From positions 1,116,001 through 1,180,000 of the forward strand of contig NZ_CP092535.1 of NCBI RefSeq assembly GCF_022437945.1: a stretch of DNA of 64,000 nucleotides, read 5' to 3'. Both the position numbers and the translations under genes were made by a program. Positions 40,460-49,740 of this stretch are shown piece by piece. Positions within the stretch are counted from its first letter, which is position 1. Each line of letters opens with the position of its first letter. The notes under the pieces were generated by a model. It ran no database searches. It had not been told where the DNA came from and worked only from the letters and a program-made list of their open reading frames with translations. The DNA comes from Nocardioides sp. TF02-7 (GTDB taxonomy: Bacteria; Actinomycetota; Actinomycetes; Propionibacteriales; Nocardioidaceae).

Positions 40460-40495
40460 GTCCGTCACTTGTCCGTCACTTCCCGTCCGTCACTT
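40460..40495. repeat. Three copies of an 11-bp unit at the binding-protein/permease junction
   Basis: GTCCGTCACTT occurs at 40460-40470, 40471-40481 and 40485-40495. The last copy contains the stop of the binding-protein gene and the first abuts the permease ATG, so copy number sets the intergenic distance and could vary by slippage. Confidence 0.7.
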
Positions 40496-42097
40496 GCGGC
40501 TGAGGTCCTGGAAGGCCCAGCCACCCGTGGGCAGCGCGTGGTAGCCCTCGATCGACTCGGCGATGCCCACCAGGTCGGGGATCTCCACCAGCGAGACCAG
40601 CGGGTTGTTCTCCGCCAGCACGTCGAGCGCGTCGCCGATGATGCCCTGCCGCTCCTCGCCCGCCGGGGTCACCAGCACCTGCTCGGCGAGCTTGTCGAAC
40701 TCCGGGTTGTCGTAGCCGGAGCTGTTGAGCGCCGACTCCGAGTGCAGGTAGAGGAACAGCGTGTAGCCGATCTCGGGGAGCGCCGGGCGCTCGGTGTAGA
40801 GGTAGGCCTCGTACTTCTGCTCCGCCACGCCGGCCTCGAAGTCGGTGTTGGACGGGACGGCCTGGGTCTCCACCTCGATGCCGACCTCGGCGAGGTCGCT
40901 CTGGATCAGGCGGGCCAGGTTCTCGGCGAACGGACCGGGCCGCTCGCTGTTGTAGGCCAGCTGCATCGTGAAGCCGTCGGCGTAGCCGGCCTCCGCGAGG
41001 AGGTCCTTCGCCCGCTCGGGGTCGTGCTCGGCGACGGTCGGCTGGTCCTCCCACAGCGAGCTGGCGACCGGGTTGGTGGCCGGCTCGGCGTAGCCGTGGT
41101 AGATCGAGTCGACGATGCCCTGGCGGTTGATCGCGTAGTTGAGCGCCTGCCGCACGAGCGGGTCCGCCAGCACCTTGCTCTTCTCCGACACCGTGAAGTT
41201 GTGCCGGTTGGTGTCGGGCATCTGCGAGACGACGGCGTTGTCGCTGTCGTTGATGGTGTCGAGCTGGTCGATCGGCGGCTCGGAGATCATGTCGACCTCA
41301 CCGGACGCGAGCAGCTGCACCCGCGAGGAGCCCTCCGGGACGGCGCGGATGACGATGTCGTCGAAGCTCCGCTCGCCGTAGTAGTTCTCGTTGGCGGTGA
41401 ACCGCACCTCGGTGCCGGGGTCGAGCGACTCCAGCTGGTAGGCGCCGAAGCTCGCGGTGTTCTTCGCCAGCCACTCCGCGGCCCACGGGTCGGCGTCGGT
41501 GGCGTGCTTCTCGACCTCGGTGGAGTCGAGGATGCCGACCAGCGGGTAGGCGAGCACCGACATCGCCAGCGCCGACGGCGCGGTCAGGTTGTAGCGGATC
41601 GTGTAGTCGTCGATCTTCTCGACCGGCTTCTCCGGGTCGACGTTCGCGGTCTTCAGCAGGATCGCGGCCTGGAGGCTCGCGGGGTTGCTGTACATCCGCT
41701 CGAAGGAGTAGACGACGTCGTCGGCGGTCATCTCGTTGCCGTAGGGGCTCTCGACGCCCTTGCGCAGCGTGATCGTGTACGACGTGCCGCCCTCGTCCTC
41801 CTCCCAGCTCTCGGCCAGCGCCGGGACGATGTCGTCGGTGCCGACGAGCTCGTCCTCCGACACGGTGGTGTCGTACTCCAGGAGGGTGCCCATCGCCGCG
41901 TCGAGCGCGTAGACCCAGGTGAGCCCGGTGAACTCGTTCGGGTCCATCTGCGTCGGCGTCGACGACCAGGCGACCGTCAGGGTCGTGTCCGACCCCGATC
42001 CGCCGCCGCTGTCGTTGCCGCCGCATGCCGCCAGCAGCGCGGCGGCGGTCAGCGTCGCGGTTGCGACGCCCACGCGCCGTGTGAATCTCGAACCCAT
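40490..42097 (-). CDS. Dipeptide/nickel-type ABC transporter substrate-binding lipoprotein
   Basis: 535 residues, intact. Type II lipoprotein signal: GVATATLTAAALLAAC-GGN with the lipid-carrying Cys. Solute-binding family 5 features include TQMDPNEFTGLTWVYALDAA, SYTITLRKGVESPYGNEMTA, DDVVYSFERMYSNPAS, PLVRQALNYAINRQGIVDSI. Family 5 proteins bind peptides, opines, nickel chelates and other small acids, so the ligand cannot be read off. First gene of the 30.4-42.1 kb operon; ATG at 42095-42097, with the palindromic operator 41 nt upstream. Confidence 0.93.
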   Translation of the reverse strand: MGSRFTRRVGVATATLTAAALLAACGGNDSGGGSGSDTTLTVAWSSTPTQMDPNEFTGLTWVYALDAAMGTLLEYDTTVSEDELVGTDDIVPALAESWEEDEGGTSYTITLRKGVESPYGNEMTADDVVYSFERMYSNPASLQAAILLKTANVDPEKPVEKIDDYTIRYNLTAPSALAMSVLAYPLVGILDSTEVEKHATDADPWAAEWLAKNTASFGAYQLESLDPGTEVRFTANENYYGERSFDDIVIRAVPEGSSRVQLLASGEVDMISEPPIDQLDTINDSDNAVVSQMPDTNRHNFTVSEKSKVLADPLVRQALNYAINRQGIVDSIYHGYAEPATNPVASSLWEDQPTVAEHDPERAKDLLAEAGYADGFTMQLAYNSERPGPFAENLARLIQSDLAEVGIEVETQAVPSNTDFEAGVAEQKYEAYLYTERPALPEIGYTLFLYLHSESALNSSGYDNPEFDKLAEQVLVTPAGEERQGIIGDALDVLAENNPLVSLVEIPDLVGIAESIEGYHALPTGGWAFQDLSRK

Positions 42098-42137
42098 CAG
42101 AATCTCCGTCCTGCGGTCGAACGCCCGAGCCAAGGGG

Positions 42138-42151
42138 ATATGTCGGACATT
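42138..42151. promoter_or_regulatory. Palindromic operator, copy 2
   Basis: Plus strand ATATGTCGGACATT, identical to the reverse strand of 30258-30271, while the flanking bases differ. It lies 41 nt before the binding-protein start and 219 nt before the divergent VOC gene. The promoter it overlaps is not as clear as at copy 1. Confidence 0.7.
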
Positions 42152-42369
42152 ACGGTAGAGTGGTCCAGGTCACCAAGGCAAGACCATCGTGTGACAGATC
42201 TGTGAAATCTTCCAGCGCGCGGTTCTCCGCGGGGTGGCGCCGCTCGTCGAGTCTCCGCGCGGAACCATTGACAGGATCCGACGTTCGCGGGACCGTGGCC
42301 CCGCGCGCCGTTCCGGCAATCGTCCGACGTTTTAGAGAACCGCGCAGTCGCTGAGCAGAAGGAGTCGGT

Positions 42370-43323
42370 GTGTACGACGGGCAGTTCGACGGGCTGGACG
42401 CGGTCGTCCTGGTGATCGCCGACGCGACTCCCCTGGTCGCGCTCTACGGCGACCGGTTCGGGTTCACCGTCGTGGCCGACGAGCCCGGCGCTGACGACCT
42501 GGGCCCGCTGCTCGGGCTGTCGGCACCGGTGTCGCGGGTCGTGCACCTCGCGCGCGCCGAGCACGTCGGCGGCGCGGTCGTGCTGGTCGAGTCGCCCGGC
42601 GCCCCGACCCCCCACCCCGGCGCCGCTCCCACCCACCCGGCCGGGGCCCTACGCGCTCGACTTCTACCTGCGCGACTCCGCCGCGACCGAGCGGGAGCTC
42701 GAGGAGGCGGGGTGGGCGTTCACCTCCGACGTCGTGCACTACGACCTGCCCGGCACCACGATCCCGGTGCGGGAGCGGATGCTCGTCCAGCCCCACAGCG
42801 GGCTCCTCCACGCCTTGGTGCAGCACCGGCCGCGCGGCACCCGGTCGGTGCTCGGCGAGGACGAGACGGGCTGGTGCAGCGAGGTCGTGGCCGTCGTCGT
42901 CCTGACCCGCGACCTCCCCGGCGCCCGGGTGTTCGCCGCCGAGGTGCTCGGGGGCCACGAGTACTACCGCGGCACCTTCGCCGGCCCCGCGATGGAGACG
43001 ATGCTCGGCTTCGGCCCGGGCGCCGGCCTCGAGGCCTCCCTCTTCCGCGGACCGGCGTCCCGCAACGCCCGCCTCGAGTTCGCCCGCCCGGTCGACGCCG
43101 ACGGCGAGGAGCTGGCGTGGGACGACGCCCCCCGCCCGGCCGTCCTGCCCCGCGCTGGTCGTCCACGACCTCGACGCGCTGCTCGCCCGCCTCCGCGACT
43201 CCGGGCACGGCGAGGTCGGCGCCGACGACGAGGTCGGGTGGCGGGGGGCAGCGGGTCCGCGCGGTGCGGTTCGACACGGCGTACGACGCCAACCTGCTGC
43301 TGCTCGACCGCGGCGCGCAGTGA
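42370..43323 (+). CDS. VOC (glyoxalase/dioxygenase-like) family protein, two domains (three apparent frameshifts)
   Basis: About 317 residues after repair. Domain 1: LDAVVLVIADATPLVALYGD, FGFTVVADEPGADDLGPLLG, then PYALDFYLRDSAATERELEE; domain 2: WCSEVVAVVVLTRDLPGARV, AAEVLGGHEYYRGTFAGPAM, LVVHDLDALLARLRDSGHGE. VOC proteins are metal enzymes (dioxygenases, isomerases, lyases) or binding proteins; metal ligands are not obvious here. Shifts at G4 near 42644-42647, C4 near 43147-43150 and G6 near 43243-43248, one extra base each. GTG start with AAGGAG (42359-42364) 5 nt upstream. Confidence 0.7.
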   Translation: MYDGQFDGLDAVVLVIADATPLVALYGDRFGFTVVADEPGADDLGPLLGLSAPVSRVVHLARAEHVGGAVVLVESPGAPTPHPGAAPTHPAGALRARLLPARLRRDRAGARGGGVGVHLRRRALRPARHHDPGAGADARPAPQRAPPRLGAAPAARHPVGARRGRDGLVQRGRGRRRPDPRPPRRPGVRRRGARGPRVLPRHLRRPRDGDDARLRPGRRPRGLPLPRTGVPQRPPRVRPPGRRRRRGAGVGRRPPPGRPAPRWSSTTSTRCSPASATPGTARSAPTTRSGGGGQRVRAVRFDTAYDANLLLLDRGAQ

Positions 43324-43341
43324 CGAGGTCGGTGCGGGGCG

Positions 43342-44546
43342 GTGGCGGCGACCGACGTCGCCCGGACCCGGACCGTGCAGGCGGTCACCGCCCTCCTCTT
43401 CTGCTCGATGGTCGGCACTTTCACCCCGACCCCGCTCTACCCGAAGTACCAGGAGCTGTGGTCGCTCTCCTCCGGCCAGGTCAGCGTGGCCTTCGCGGCC
43501 TACGCCGCCGGCGTGCTGGTGGTGCTGGTCAGCCTCGGCGGCCTGTCCGACCTCGTCGGCCGGCTGCCGACCCTGCGCGGCGCCGCCGTCCTGGTGCTGG
43601 CGTCGCTGGTCGCGCTCGCCGCCGCCCCGACGTACGAGGCCCTCGTCGGCGCCCGGTTCCTGCAGGGCCTCGGCACCGGTGTCGCGTCGAGCGCCGGCGC
43701 GGCCGCGATCATCGAGCTGCACCCGCGGGGCGTGCGAGCCGGTGCGTTCCGGTTCACGATCGTCATCTCCGCCGGCGTCGCGGTCGGACCGGTGCTCGCC
43801 GGCCTGGTCGCCGACCGGCTGCCCGCTCCTCTCGTCGTCCCCCTACGCCGTCGTCGCGGTGCCGACGCTCGTCGCCGCCGCCCTGCTGGTGCGGGCACGG
43901 GTGCCGTGGACCCGAGGGACCGCGCGCGGGCTGGTCCGCCCGGTGCGGGTGCCCCGCCGGCTCCGGCTGCCGTTCGCACCCGCGGCCGCGGCCATCACCT
44001 CGACCAACGTCGCGTTCGGGGCGTTCGGGAGCTTCGGCGCCGACCTGGCCCGCGGCGCCGGGTGGACGTCGCCCCGCCGCCGCCGGCGCGCTGGTGTCCC
44101 TCATGCTCCTGGCGGTCGCCACCGCCCAGGTCGCCCTGCGCCGGCTGGCCGTTCGCCCGGCCCTGGTCACCGGCTGTGCGGCCGGAACCGTGGGCTGGGC
44201 GCTCACCTGGGGCGCGCTCACCGCCGAGCACCCCGTCGCGCTCGGCGTCGGGGCGGTGGTCGTCGGCGCCGGCGCGGGTGTCTGCCTGCTCGCCTCCGCC
44301 ACCGCGATCGGGGCGATCGCCCCGGTCGACCGCCGCGCCGAGCTGCAGGCGGCGTACCTCACCGTCGCCTTCCTCGCCGTCGGCCTCGCCTCCCTCGGTC
44401 TCGGCGCGGTCGTGGAGGCGGCGAGCGTGCGCTCCGCCGTCGCGATCGCCGTCGCGGTCGACCTCGTCCTGGCGCTCTTCTGCGCCCTGCTCCTCACCCG
44501 CAACCCCGCCGTCCTCGGAGGACTCGATGAAGCACCCGCTGGCTGA
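43342..44546 (+). CDS. MFS transporter (two apparent frameshifts)
   Basis: About 401 residues, twelve-span pattern: AVTALLFCSMVGTFTPTPLY, VSVAFAAYAAGVLVVLVSLG with the loop GLSDLVGRLPTLRGAAVLVL (MFS motif A), ARFLQGLGTGVASSAGAAAI, and in the C-terminal half GALVSLMLLAVATAQVAL, VALGVGAVVVGAGAGVCLLA. Likely exports or imports a small organic compound related to the VOC and amidase genes. Shifts at C3 43822-43824 and C4 44072-44075, one extra base each. GTG at 43342-43344, 18 nt after the VOC stop. Confidence 0.82.
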
Positions 44547-46087
44547 AGGCCCCCGCACCATCACCGACGCGCGCCGCGCGCTCGACCGTGGCGAGGTGAC
44601 CGCCGTCGACCTCGTCGAGCGCGCCGCCGCCGGCGTCGCCGAGCACGACCGCGACCTCGGCATCTTCCTGAGGACCACGCTGGACACGGCGGCCGAGGCA
44701 GCGGCGCGGGCGGACGAGCGACGCGCGGCCGGCCGTGTGCTCGGGCCGCTCGACGGCATCCCGGTGGTGGTCAAGGACATCGTCTTCACCGCCGACGCGC
44801 CGACCACCGGGCAGAGCCTGCTGCGCGACGCGACCCCGACCGGCGACGCGCCCGCGTGCACCGGCCTCCGGGAGGCCGGCGCGGTGTTCCTCGGCAAGAC
44901 CTCGACGATGGAGTTCGCGCTCGGGTTCACCGACCCGGAGAAGCCGTTCCCGCTGCCGCGCAACCCGTGGGACCGGCAGCGGTGGACGGGCGGGTCCAGC
45001 TCCGGCACCGCGTCGGCCGTCGCGACCGGCATCGCGCTCGGCGGGATCGGCACCGACACCGCGGCGTCGATCCGGGAGCCCGCGGCCTGGTGCGGGATCA
45101 CCGGCCTGAAGCCCACCCACGGCCTGGTGTCCCAGGAAGGGGTGCTCCCGCTCGCCTGGTCGTTCGACCACGTCGGGCCGATGGCCAGGTCGGCCGAGGA
45201 CTGCGCCCTGCTGCTCGACGCGATGACCCGGCACGGGTCGTCCGGTCCGGCGACCGACCCGGGCGCCGTCCCCCGGTCGCTGCGCGGTCTCCGCGTCGGC
45301 GTCGCGGTGGAGCCGCTCGAGCGCTCGTCCGACGCCGTCCGGGCCCGCATGGCCGACGCGGTCGCCGTGCTCGCCGACGCCGGCGCCGAGGTGGCGAGGT
45401 GCGGCTGCCGCACTACGACGCAGCCAACGACACGGTGATGCTGGGCCTCGCCGCGGAGGCACTGGCCTACCACCACGACGACGCGCGGGAGCGCTGGCAG
45501 GACTACGGCCGGGTCACCCGGGCCGCCCTCCCCTGCCCGGGCTGCTGCTGACCGGCGCCGACGTCGTGCAGCTCCAGCGGGTCCGCCGCCACGTGCAGCG
45601 CGCCGCCGCGGCGCTGTTCGACGACGTGGACGTGATCGTCGCCCCGACCGCGGGCGGGCCCGCCCCGCTCGCCGACGACCTCGACTTCCAGGAGGTCGTC
45701 GACCTGCTGCAGACGCAGTACTGGAACGCCACCGGCGAGCCCGCGCTCTCCGTCCCCGTCGGCACCGTCGACGGCCTGCCGGTCGGCATGCAGCTGATCG
45801 GGCCGTCGTACGCCGACCAGCGGGTGCTCGCGGTCGGCCGCCTGTTCCAGGAGCTCACCGACCACCACCTCGCCCACCCGTTCGACCGGCAGGGAGGCCG
45901 CCCGATGACCGACCCGACCCGCACCCTCGTCGAGGCGCTCGTCGCCCGCTCCGGCATCCCCGCCGACCCCGCCGAGGTCGACGCGCTCGTGGCGGGCGCA
46001 CCCGCGATCGCCGACGCCGTGCGCCGCCTCTACGACCTGCCGATGGACCACGAGACCGAGCCGGCGGTCGAGCTGCGGGTGGTGTGA
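44527..46087 (+). CDS. Amidase-signature hydrolase with AtzG-like C-terminal tail (two apparent frameshifts)
   Basis: Ser-cisSer-Lys amidase: PLDGIPVVVKDIVFTADAPT (Lys), WTGGSSSGTASAVATGIALG (nucleophile-side Ser cluster), GTDTAASIREPAAWCGITGL (cis-Ser), GPMARSAEDCALLLDAMTRH. Hydrolyses an amide to acid and ammonia or amine. Frame shifts near 45398-45401 (one base missing) and at C4 45531-45534 (one missing). The amidase proper ends about HHLAHPFDRQ; the same frame then continues without a stop into a short helical segment listed separately. ATG 44527-44529 with GGAGGA just upstream; overlaps the MFS end by 20 nt. Confidence 0.82.
45905..46087 (+). CDS. AtzG-like small protein, in frame with the amidase
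   Basis: From ATG 45905: TDPTRTLVEALVARSGIPAD then a helical run ending YDLPMDHETEPAVELRVV, about 60 residues. It resembles AtzG-type small partners (DUF4089) that stabilise amidases such as AtzE. AGGGAGG lies 8 nt before the ATG, and in another frame a TGA overlaps it as ATGA, so a separate gene with the amidase stop hidden by an unseen indel is as likely as a real fusion. Confidence 0.5.
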   Translation: MTDPTRTLVEALVARSGIPADPAEVDALVAGAPAIADAVRRLYDLPMDHETEPAVELRVV

Positions 46088-46090
46088 GGA

Positions 46091-46138
46091 GGTCGTCATG
46101 GTGAGAGTGATCCCTGGGTCACTCTCACCATGACGACC
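46091..46138. terminator. 48-bp palindromic element, copy 1 (bidirectional terminator-like)
   Basis: A perfect 20-bp stem (46091-46110 with 46119-46138) and 8-nt loop TCCCTGGG, 4 nt after the amidase stop, between convergent genes. Nearly identical to 54582-54629, so it is a repeated element, not just a local hairpin. Confidence 0.8.
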
Positions 46139-46167
46139 GTCAGCCGGCCGCGCCCGGTGGACCGGCA

Positions 46168-46440
46168 TCAGTCGCCGGCCGCCCGGAGCGGTGGTTCCTT
46201 CGACCGCGCGACGGACCCCGACCGCGCCAGGGTCGTGACCCGTGTGTGGAAACGCAGGCCCTGGTCGTCGTGGCGGAAGCTGAGCACCGCGAGACCGTCC
46301 GGCTCGCGGACGACCGCCACCAGCTCGCGGCTGTTGAGCCGGATGTTGACCACGTCGTCCGGCGAGCACCCGATCTCCTCGCACAGCTGGGTGAAGACGT
46401 CGGCGGGACCCCCGCCGGTCCCCCTGGGAACGGATGGCAC
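46168..46440 (-). CDS. Small hypothetical protein
   Basis: 90 residues, not recognised. Starts GTG 46438-46440, 12 nt after the amidohydrolase stop, so probably co-transcribed as the last gene of that operon. Middle part VFTQLCEEIGCSPDDVVNIR, LNSRELVAVVREPDGLAVLS suggests a small alpha/beta domain. No signal peptide or membrane span. Confidence 0.6.
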   Translation of the reverse strand: MPSVPRGTGGGPADVFTQLCEEIGCSPDDVVNIRLNSRELVAVVREPDGLAVLSFRHDDQGLRFHTRVTTLARSGSVARSKEPPLRAAGD

Positions 46441-46452
46441 GACGTCCTCCCG

Positions 46453-47653
46453 CTACCAGGCGCCGACGAGCGAGGCCGCCGTCTGACCCATGACCCGCGG
46501 CGCGAGCTCCGGTCCGAGCTTCTGGGCCTTGGGGAGATAGTCCCGGGGGTGCGCCATGCCCTCGGCGTGGGGCCAGTCGGACCCGTAGACGATGTGGTCG
46601 GCGGGGGAACTGCTCGGCCAGCGCGACCAGGTCGTCCTCCCAGTGCGGTGAGATGTAGAGGTGCTCCTTGAGCAGCTCGCTCGGCAGGGCTCCGAGGTCG
46701 GGTGCGAGTCGGCTCCGCCGGCCGAGCAGGACGACGTGGTCGAGCTCGTGGAGGAGGTGGCCGAGCCAGCTCGAGCCGCTCTCCACGCTGGCGACCTTGA
46801 GCCCGGGGAACCGGGTGAACAGCCCGTGCAGCGTGAGCGCTGCGAGCATGTCGGCCATCGGCCGCTCCCCCATGCCGATGAACATCTGGAACGGCGTGAT
46901 GTCACCGAACGTCGGGTGCGGCTCCTCGCCCCACAGGCTCGAGACCTGGGCGTGGTAGATGTTCGACGACGCGTGCATCGACACCAGCACCCCGGCCTCG
47001 TGGACCCGGGCCCAGAACGGGTCGAAGTAGGGGTCGGCGGGAGATCGGCCGTTGATCGGGCTGGCCCGCAGGTGCACCGCCTTGGCGCCGAGCCCGAGCA
47101 CCCGCTCGAGCTCCGCGACCGCCCGGTCGAGGTCGAGCAGGGACAGCAGCGGGACGGCGTAGATCCGGCCGTCGTCGTAGCCCCAGTCGTCCTCGAGGAA
47201 CCTGTTGAAGGCGTGCAGGTTCGCGTAGGTGGCGGGGACGTCGTCGACGAGGGTCTGCTCGACCTGGACGCCGAGGCTGGGGTAGAGCATGCAGCCGTCG
47301 ATGCCCTCCTCGTCCATGAACTTCAGGCGGGCTTCGCGGTTGATGAACGCGGGGTTGTCCGAGCCCTTCATCCGGAACTTCTTGTTGGCCCGGTCGACGA
47401 CGACGCCCTCCTCGAACATGGCCTGCAGCGAACCCGGCGCGCTCACGAAGTCCATCGGGTGCGCGGGGCTGTAGCGCATCGGCGTCTTGCCGATGCTGAC
47501 GACGTTGCGGCCGTTCTCGGCGCGGACGACCGTGACCGCGCGATCCGCGAAGTCCGGGTCGATGTGCCGGGTGAAGGCGTCGTAGGGCTCGTAGTAGTGG
47601 TTGTCGGCGTCGAAGAGACGCACGTGCTCGGGGCTCGCTGCGGGGGCTGTCAT
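46453..47653 (-). CDS. Amidohydrolase-2 family metal-dependent hydrolase/decarboxylase (one apparent frameshift)
   Basis: About 399 residues, TIM barrel of the ACMSD/gamma-resorcylate-decarboxylase group: LFDADNHYYEPYDAFTRHID has DADNHYYE in place of the classic DxHxH; later FWARVHEAGVLVSMHASS, LKVASVESGSSWLGHLLHEL and YGSDWPHAEGMAHPRDYL with the metal-binding Asp. Family members decarboxylate aromatic acids or hydrolyse C-C/C-N bonds. Shift at G5 46605-46609 (one extra). ATG 47651-47653; 36 nt after the CoA-transferase stop. Confidence 0.87.
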
Positions 47654-47689
47654 CGGGTGACCTTTCGTTGGGTTCGTTCGGTTGGGTGT

Positions 47690-48933
47690 TCAGACGGCGC
47701 CGGCGGCGCGCAGGGCGGCGACCGCGGCGTCGTCCAGGTCGAGCAACTCGTGGAGCACCTCGGCGGTGTGCTCCCCGAGCGCAGGCGGGTGGCGCGCGTA
47801 GGTGGGCGGGGGTCGCCCCCAGGCGCAGGGGGGCTGGCGAGGACCGGCACCGAGCCGCCCTCGGCCCACGGGTGGGCGAGGTCGACCCGGCTGCCGCGCT
47901 CGCGGACGTGCGGGTCGTCGAACAGCTCGTCGTAGTCCTTGACCACCGAGCACGGGACCTCCGCCTCGAGGAGCCGGTCCATCAGCTCGAACTTGGCGAA
48001 CGGCGCGATCCGCTCGGCCAGGAGCGGACCCAGCTCCTCGGTGTGCACGCCACGACTGATGACGTCGGCGAAGCGCGGGTCCTCGGCCAGGTCGCTCGCG
48101 CCCAGCACCTTGCACAGGGCCAGGAAGGCGGCGTCGGAACCTGCCGAGACGTACAGCGGACCGTCCGCGCACTCGAACACCTGCGCCGGACCGCCGCCGT
48201 TGCCCTCATTGCCCTTCCGGCTGGGAGCGACCCCGCTGAGGAAGTACTCCGAGACCAGGTGGGTCTGGCTGGCGACCGCGCTGTCCATCAAGGACACGTC
48301 GATCGACTGCCCCTTCCCCGACACCCGGTCGCGGTAGGAGAGCGCGGCCAGGACCGCGATCGCGGCGTTGAGGCCGGTCATCACGTCGACCAGGCTGGGC
48401 CCGGTCTTCATCGGCCCCCCGCCGGGCACGTCGTCCGGGAGGCCGGTGACGCTCATCAGCCCGCTGTGCGCCTGGAACACGGCGTCGTAGCCGGGGCGGC
48501 CGGCGTACGGACCGTCCTTTCCGTAGCCGGTGATCGAGCAGTGGACCAGCCGGTCGTTGACGGCCGCGAGCGAGGCGTGGTCGAGCCCCAGCCGCTCGGC
48601 GGTGTCGCCGATGAAGTTCTCGATGAGGACGTCGGAGACGGCGACCAGACCGCGGAGGACGTCGCGTCCCTCCGTGGTCTGGAGGTCGACGGTCACCGAC
48701 CTCTTGTTCCGGTTGGTGCTCACGAAGAACGACGAGTCGCGGCCGCCGGCCGGCCACGAGGTGGGCAACGCGGTGCGTCCGTAGAGCCGACCGATGTCGC
48801 CGGCTCCTGGCCGCTCGATCTTGATGACGTCGGCACCGAGGTCGCCGAGGACCTGGGCAGCGAAGGGTGCAGCCAGGACCCTGCCGAGGTCCAGCACCCG
48901 CACTCCCTGGAGTGCTCCGTTTCCGTCGGGCAT
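47690..48933 (-). CDS. CaiB/BaiF family CoA-transferase (two apparent frameshifts)
   Basis: About 413 residues. VRVLDLGRVLAAPFAAQVLG, ADVIKIERPGAGDIGRLYGR, NRNKRSVTVDLQTTEGRDVL, GRPGYDAVFQAHSGLMSVTG with the catalytic Asp. The C-terminus reads LASPLRLGATPPTYARHPP only after removing one base at each of two runs, C6 and C5 (plus strand G runs near 47827-47831 and 47812-47819). It would activate the acid brought in by the neighbouring transporter. ATG 48931-48933. Confidence 0.88.
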
Positions 48934-48939
48934 CGCTTC

Positions 48940-49740
48940 CTACCTCCCGGTGAACCGGGGCGGCCGCTTCTCACGCAGAGCGGTCATGCCCTCGACCTGG
49001 TCGTCGGTTCCGGCGACGACGGGCACGAGGTCGACCTCGGCCCGCATGGCGTCCTCGATCGTCGTGATGCCGTGGGCCAGGGCCCCCTTGGTCAGCGCCA
49101 TGGCGAGCGGCCCGTACGACTCGAGCTCGGCAGCCAGGTCGAGCGCGGCCCGGCGGGCGGACCCCGGTTCCACCAGCACGTCGGCCATCCCTCTGCGGTG
49201 CGCCGACTCCCCGTCGACGACCGCCGAGGTCAGCATCATCCGCTTGGCAGCACTCGCACCGACGCGCTGGCCGAGCGTGTGCAGCAGGCCCATGTCGGGC
49301 ACGAGCCCGATCCGGGTGAACGCGATGCCGAAGCGCGAGGCGGTCGTCGCGACAACGACGTCGCTCGCCATGGCGATGGAGCAACCGGCCCCGTAGGCGT
49401 CGCCCTCCACCGCGGCGACGACCGGCTTCGGCCCGAACACGATCCGCCGGAGCAGGTCGTGCACGTCACGCATGTTCTCCCGCAGCTCCAACGCGGTCGG
49501 CGGGGTGGTCCGGGCCTGGATCCGCTTCACGTCGGCCCCCGCGCAGAAGTGCTCACCGTCGCCGGTGATCACGACCGCCCGCACGTCCGGGTCGTCGTGC
49601 GCGTCCTGCAGCCGCGCTGCGAGCGACCGGCGCATCTCCGGGTGGAAGGCGTTGCGGCGACCCGGGTTGGAGAGCGTGAGGACGCGACAGGTGCCGTGGT
49701 GCTCGACCACGACGCCGTCGCTGGTCGCGACGTCAGTCAC
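48940..49740 (-). CDS. Enoyl-CoA hydratase/isomerase family protein
   Basis: 266 residues, intact. VVITGDGEHFCAGADVKRIQ and VEGDAYGAGCSIAMASDVVV form the oxyanion hole; FTRIGLVPDMGLLHTLGQRV is the site of the second catalytic residue, with Asp in place of the usual Glu. GTG 49738-49740; overlaps the next upstream gene by 8 nt. Confidence 0.88.
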   Translation of the reverse strand: MTDVATSDGVVVEHHGTCRVLTLSNPGRRNAFHPEMRRSLAARLQDAHDDPDVRAVVITGDGEHFCAGADVKRIQARTTPPTALELRENMRDVHDLLRRIVFGPKPVVAAVEGDAYGAGCSIAMASDVVVATTASRFGIAFTRIGLVPDMGLLHTLGQRVGASAAKRMMLTSAVVDGESAHRRGMADVLVEPGSARRAALDLAAELESYGPLAMALTKGALAHGITTIEDAMRAEVDLVPVVAGTDDQVEGMTALREKRPPRFTGR

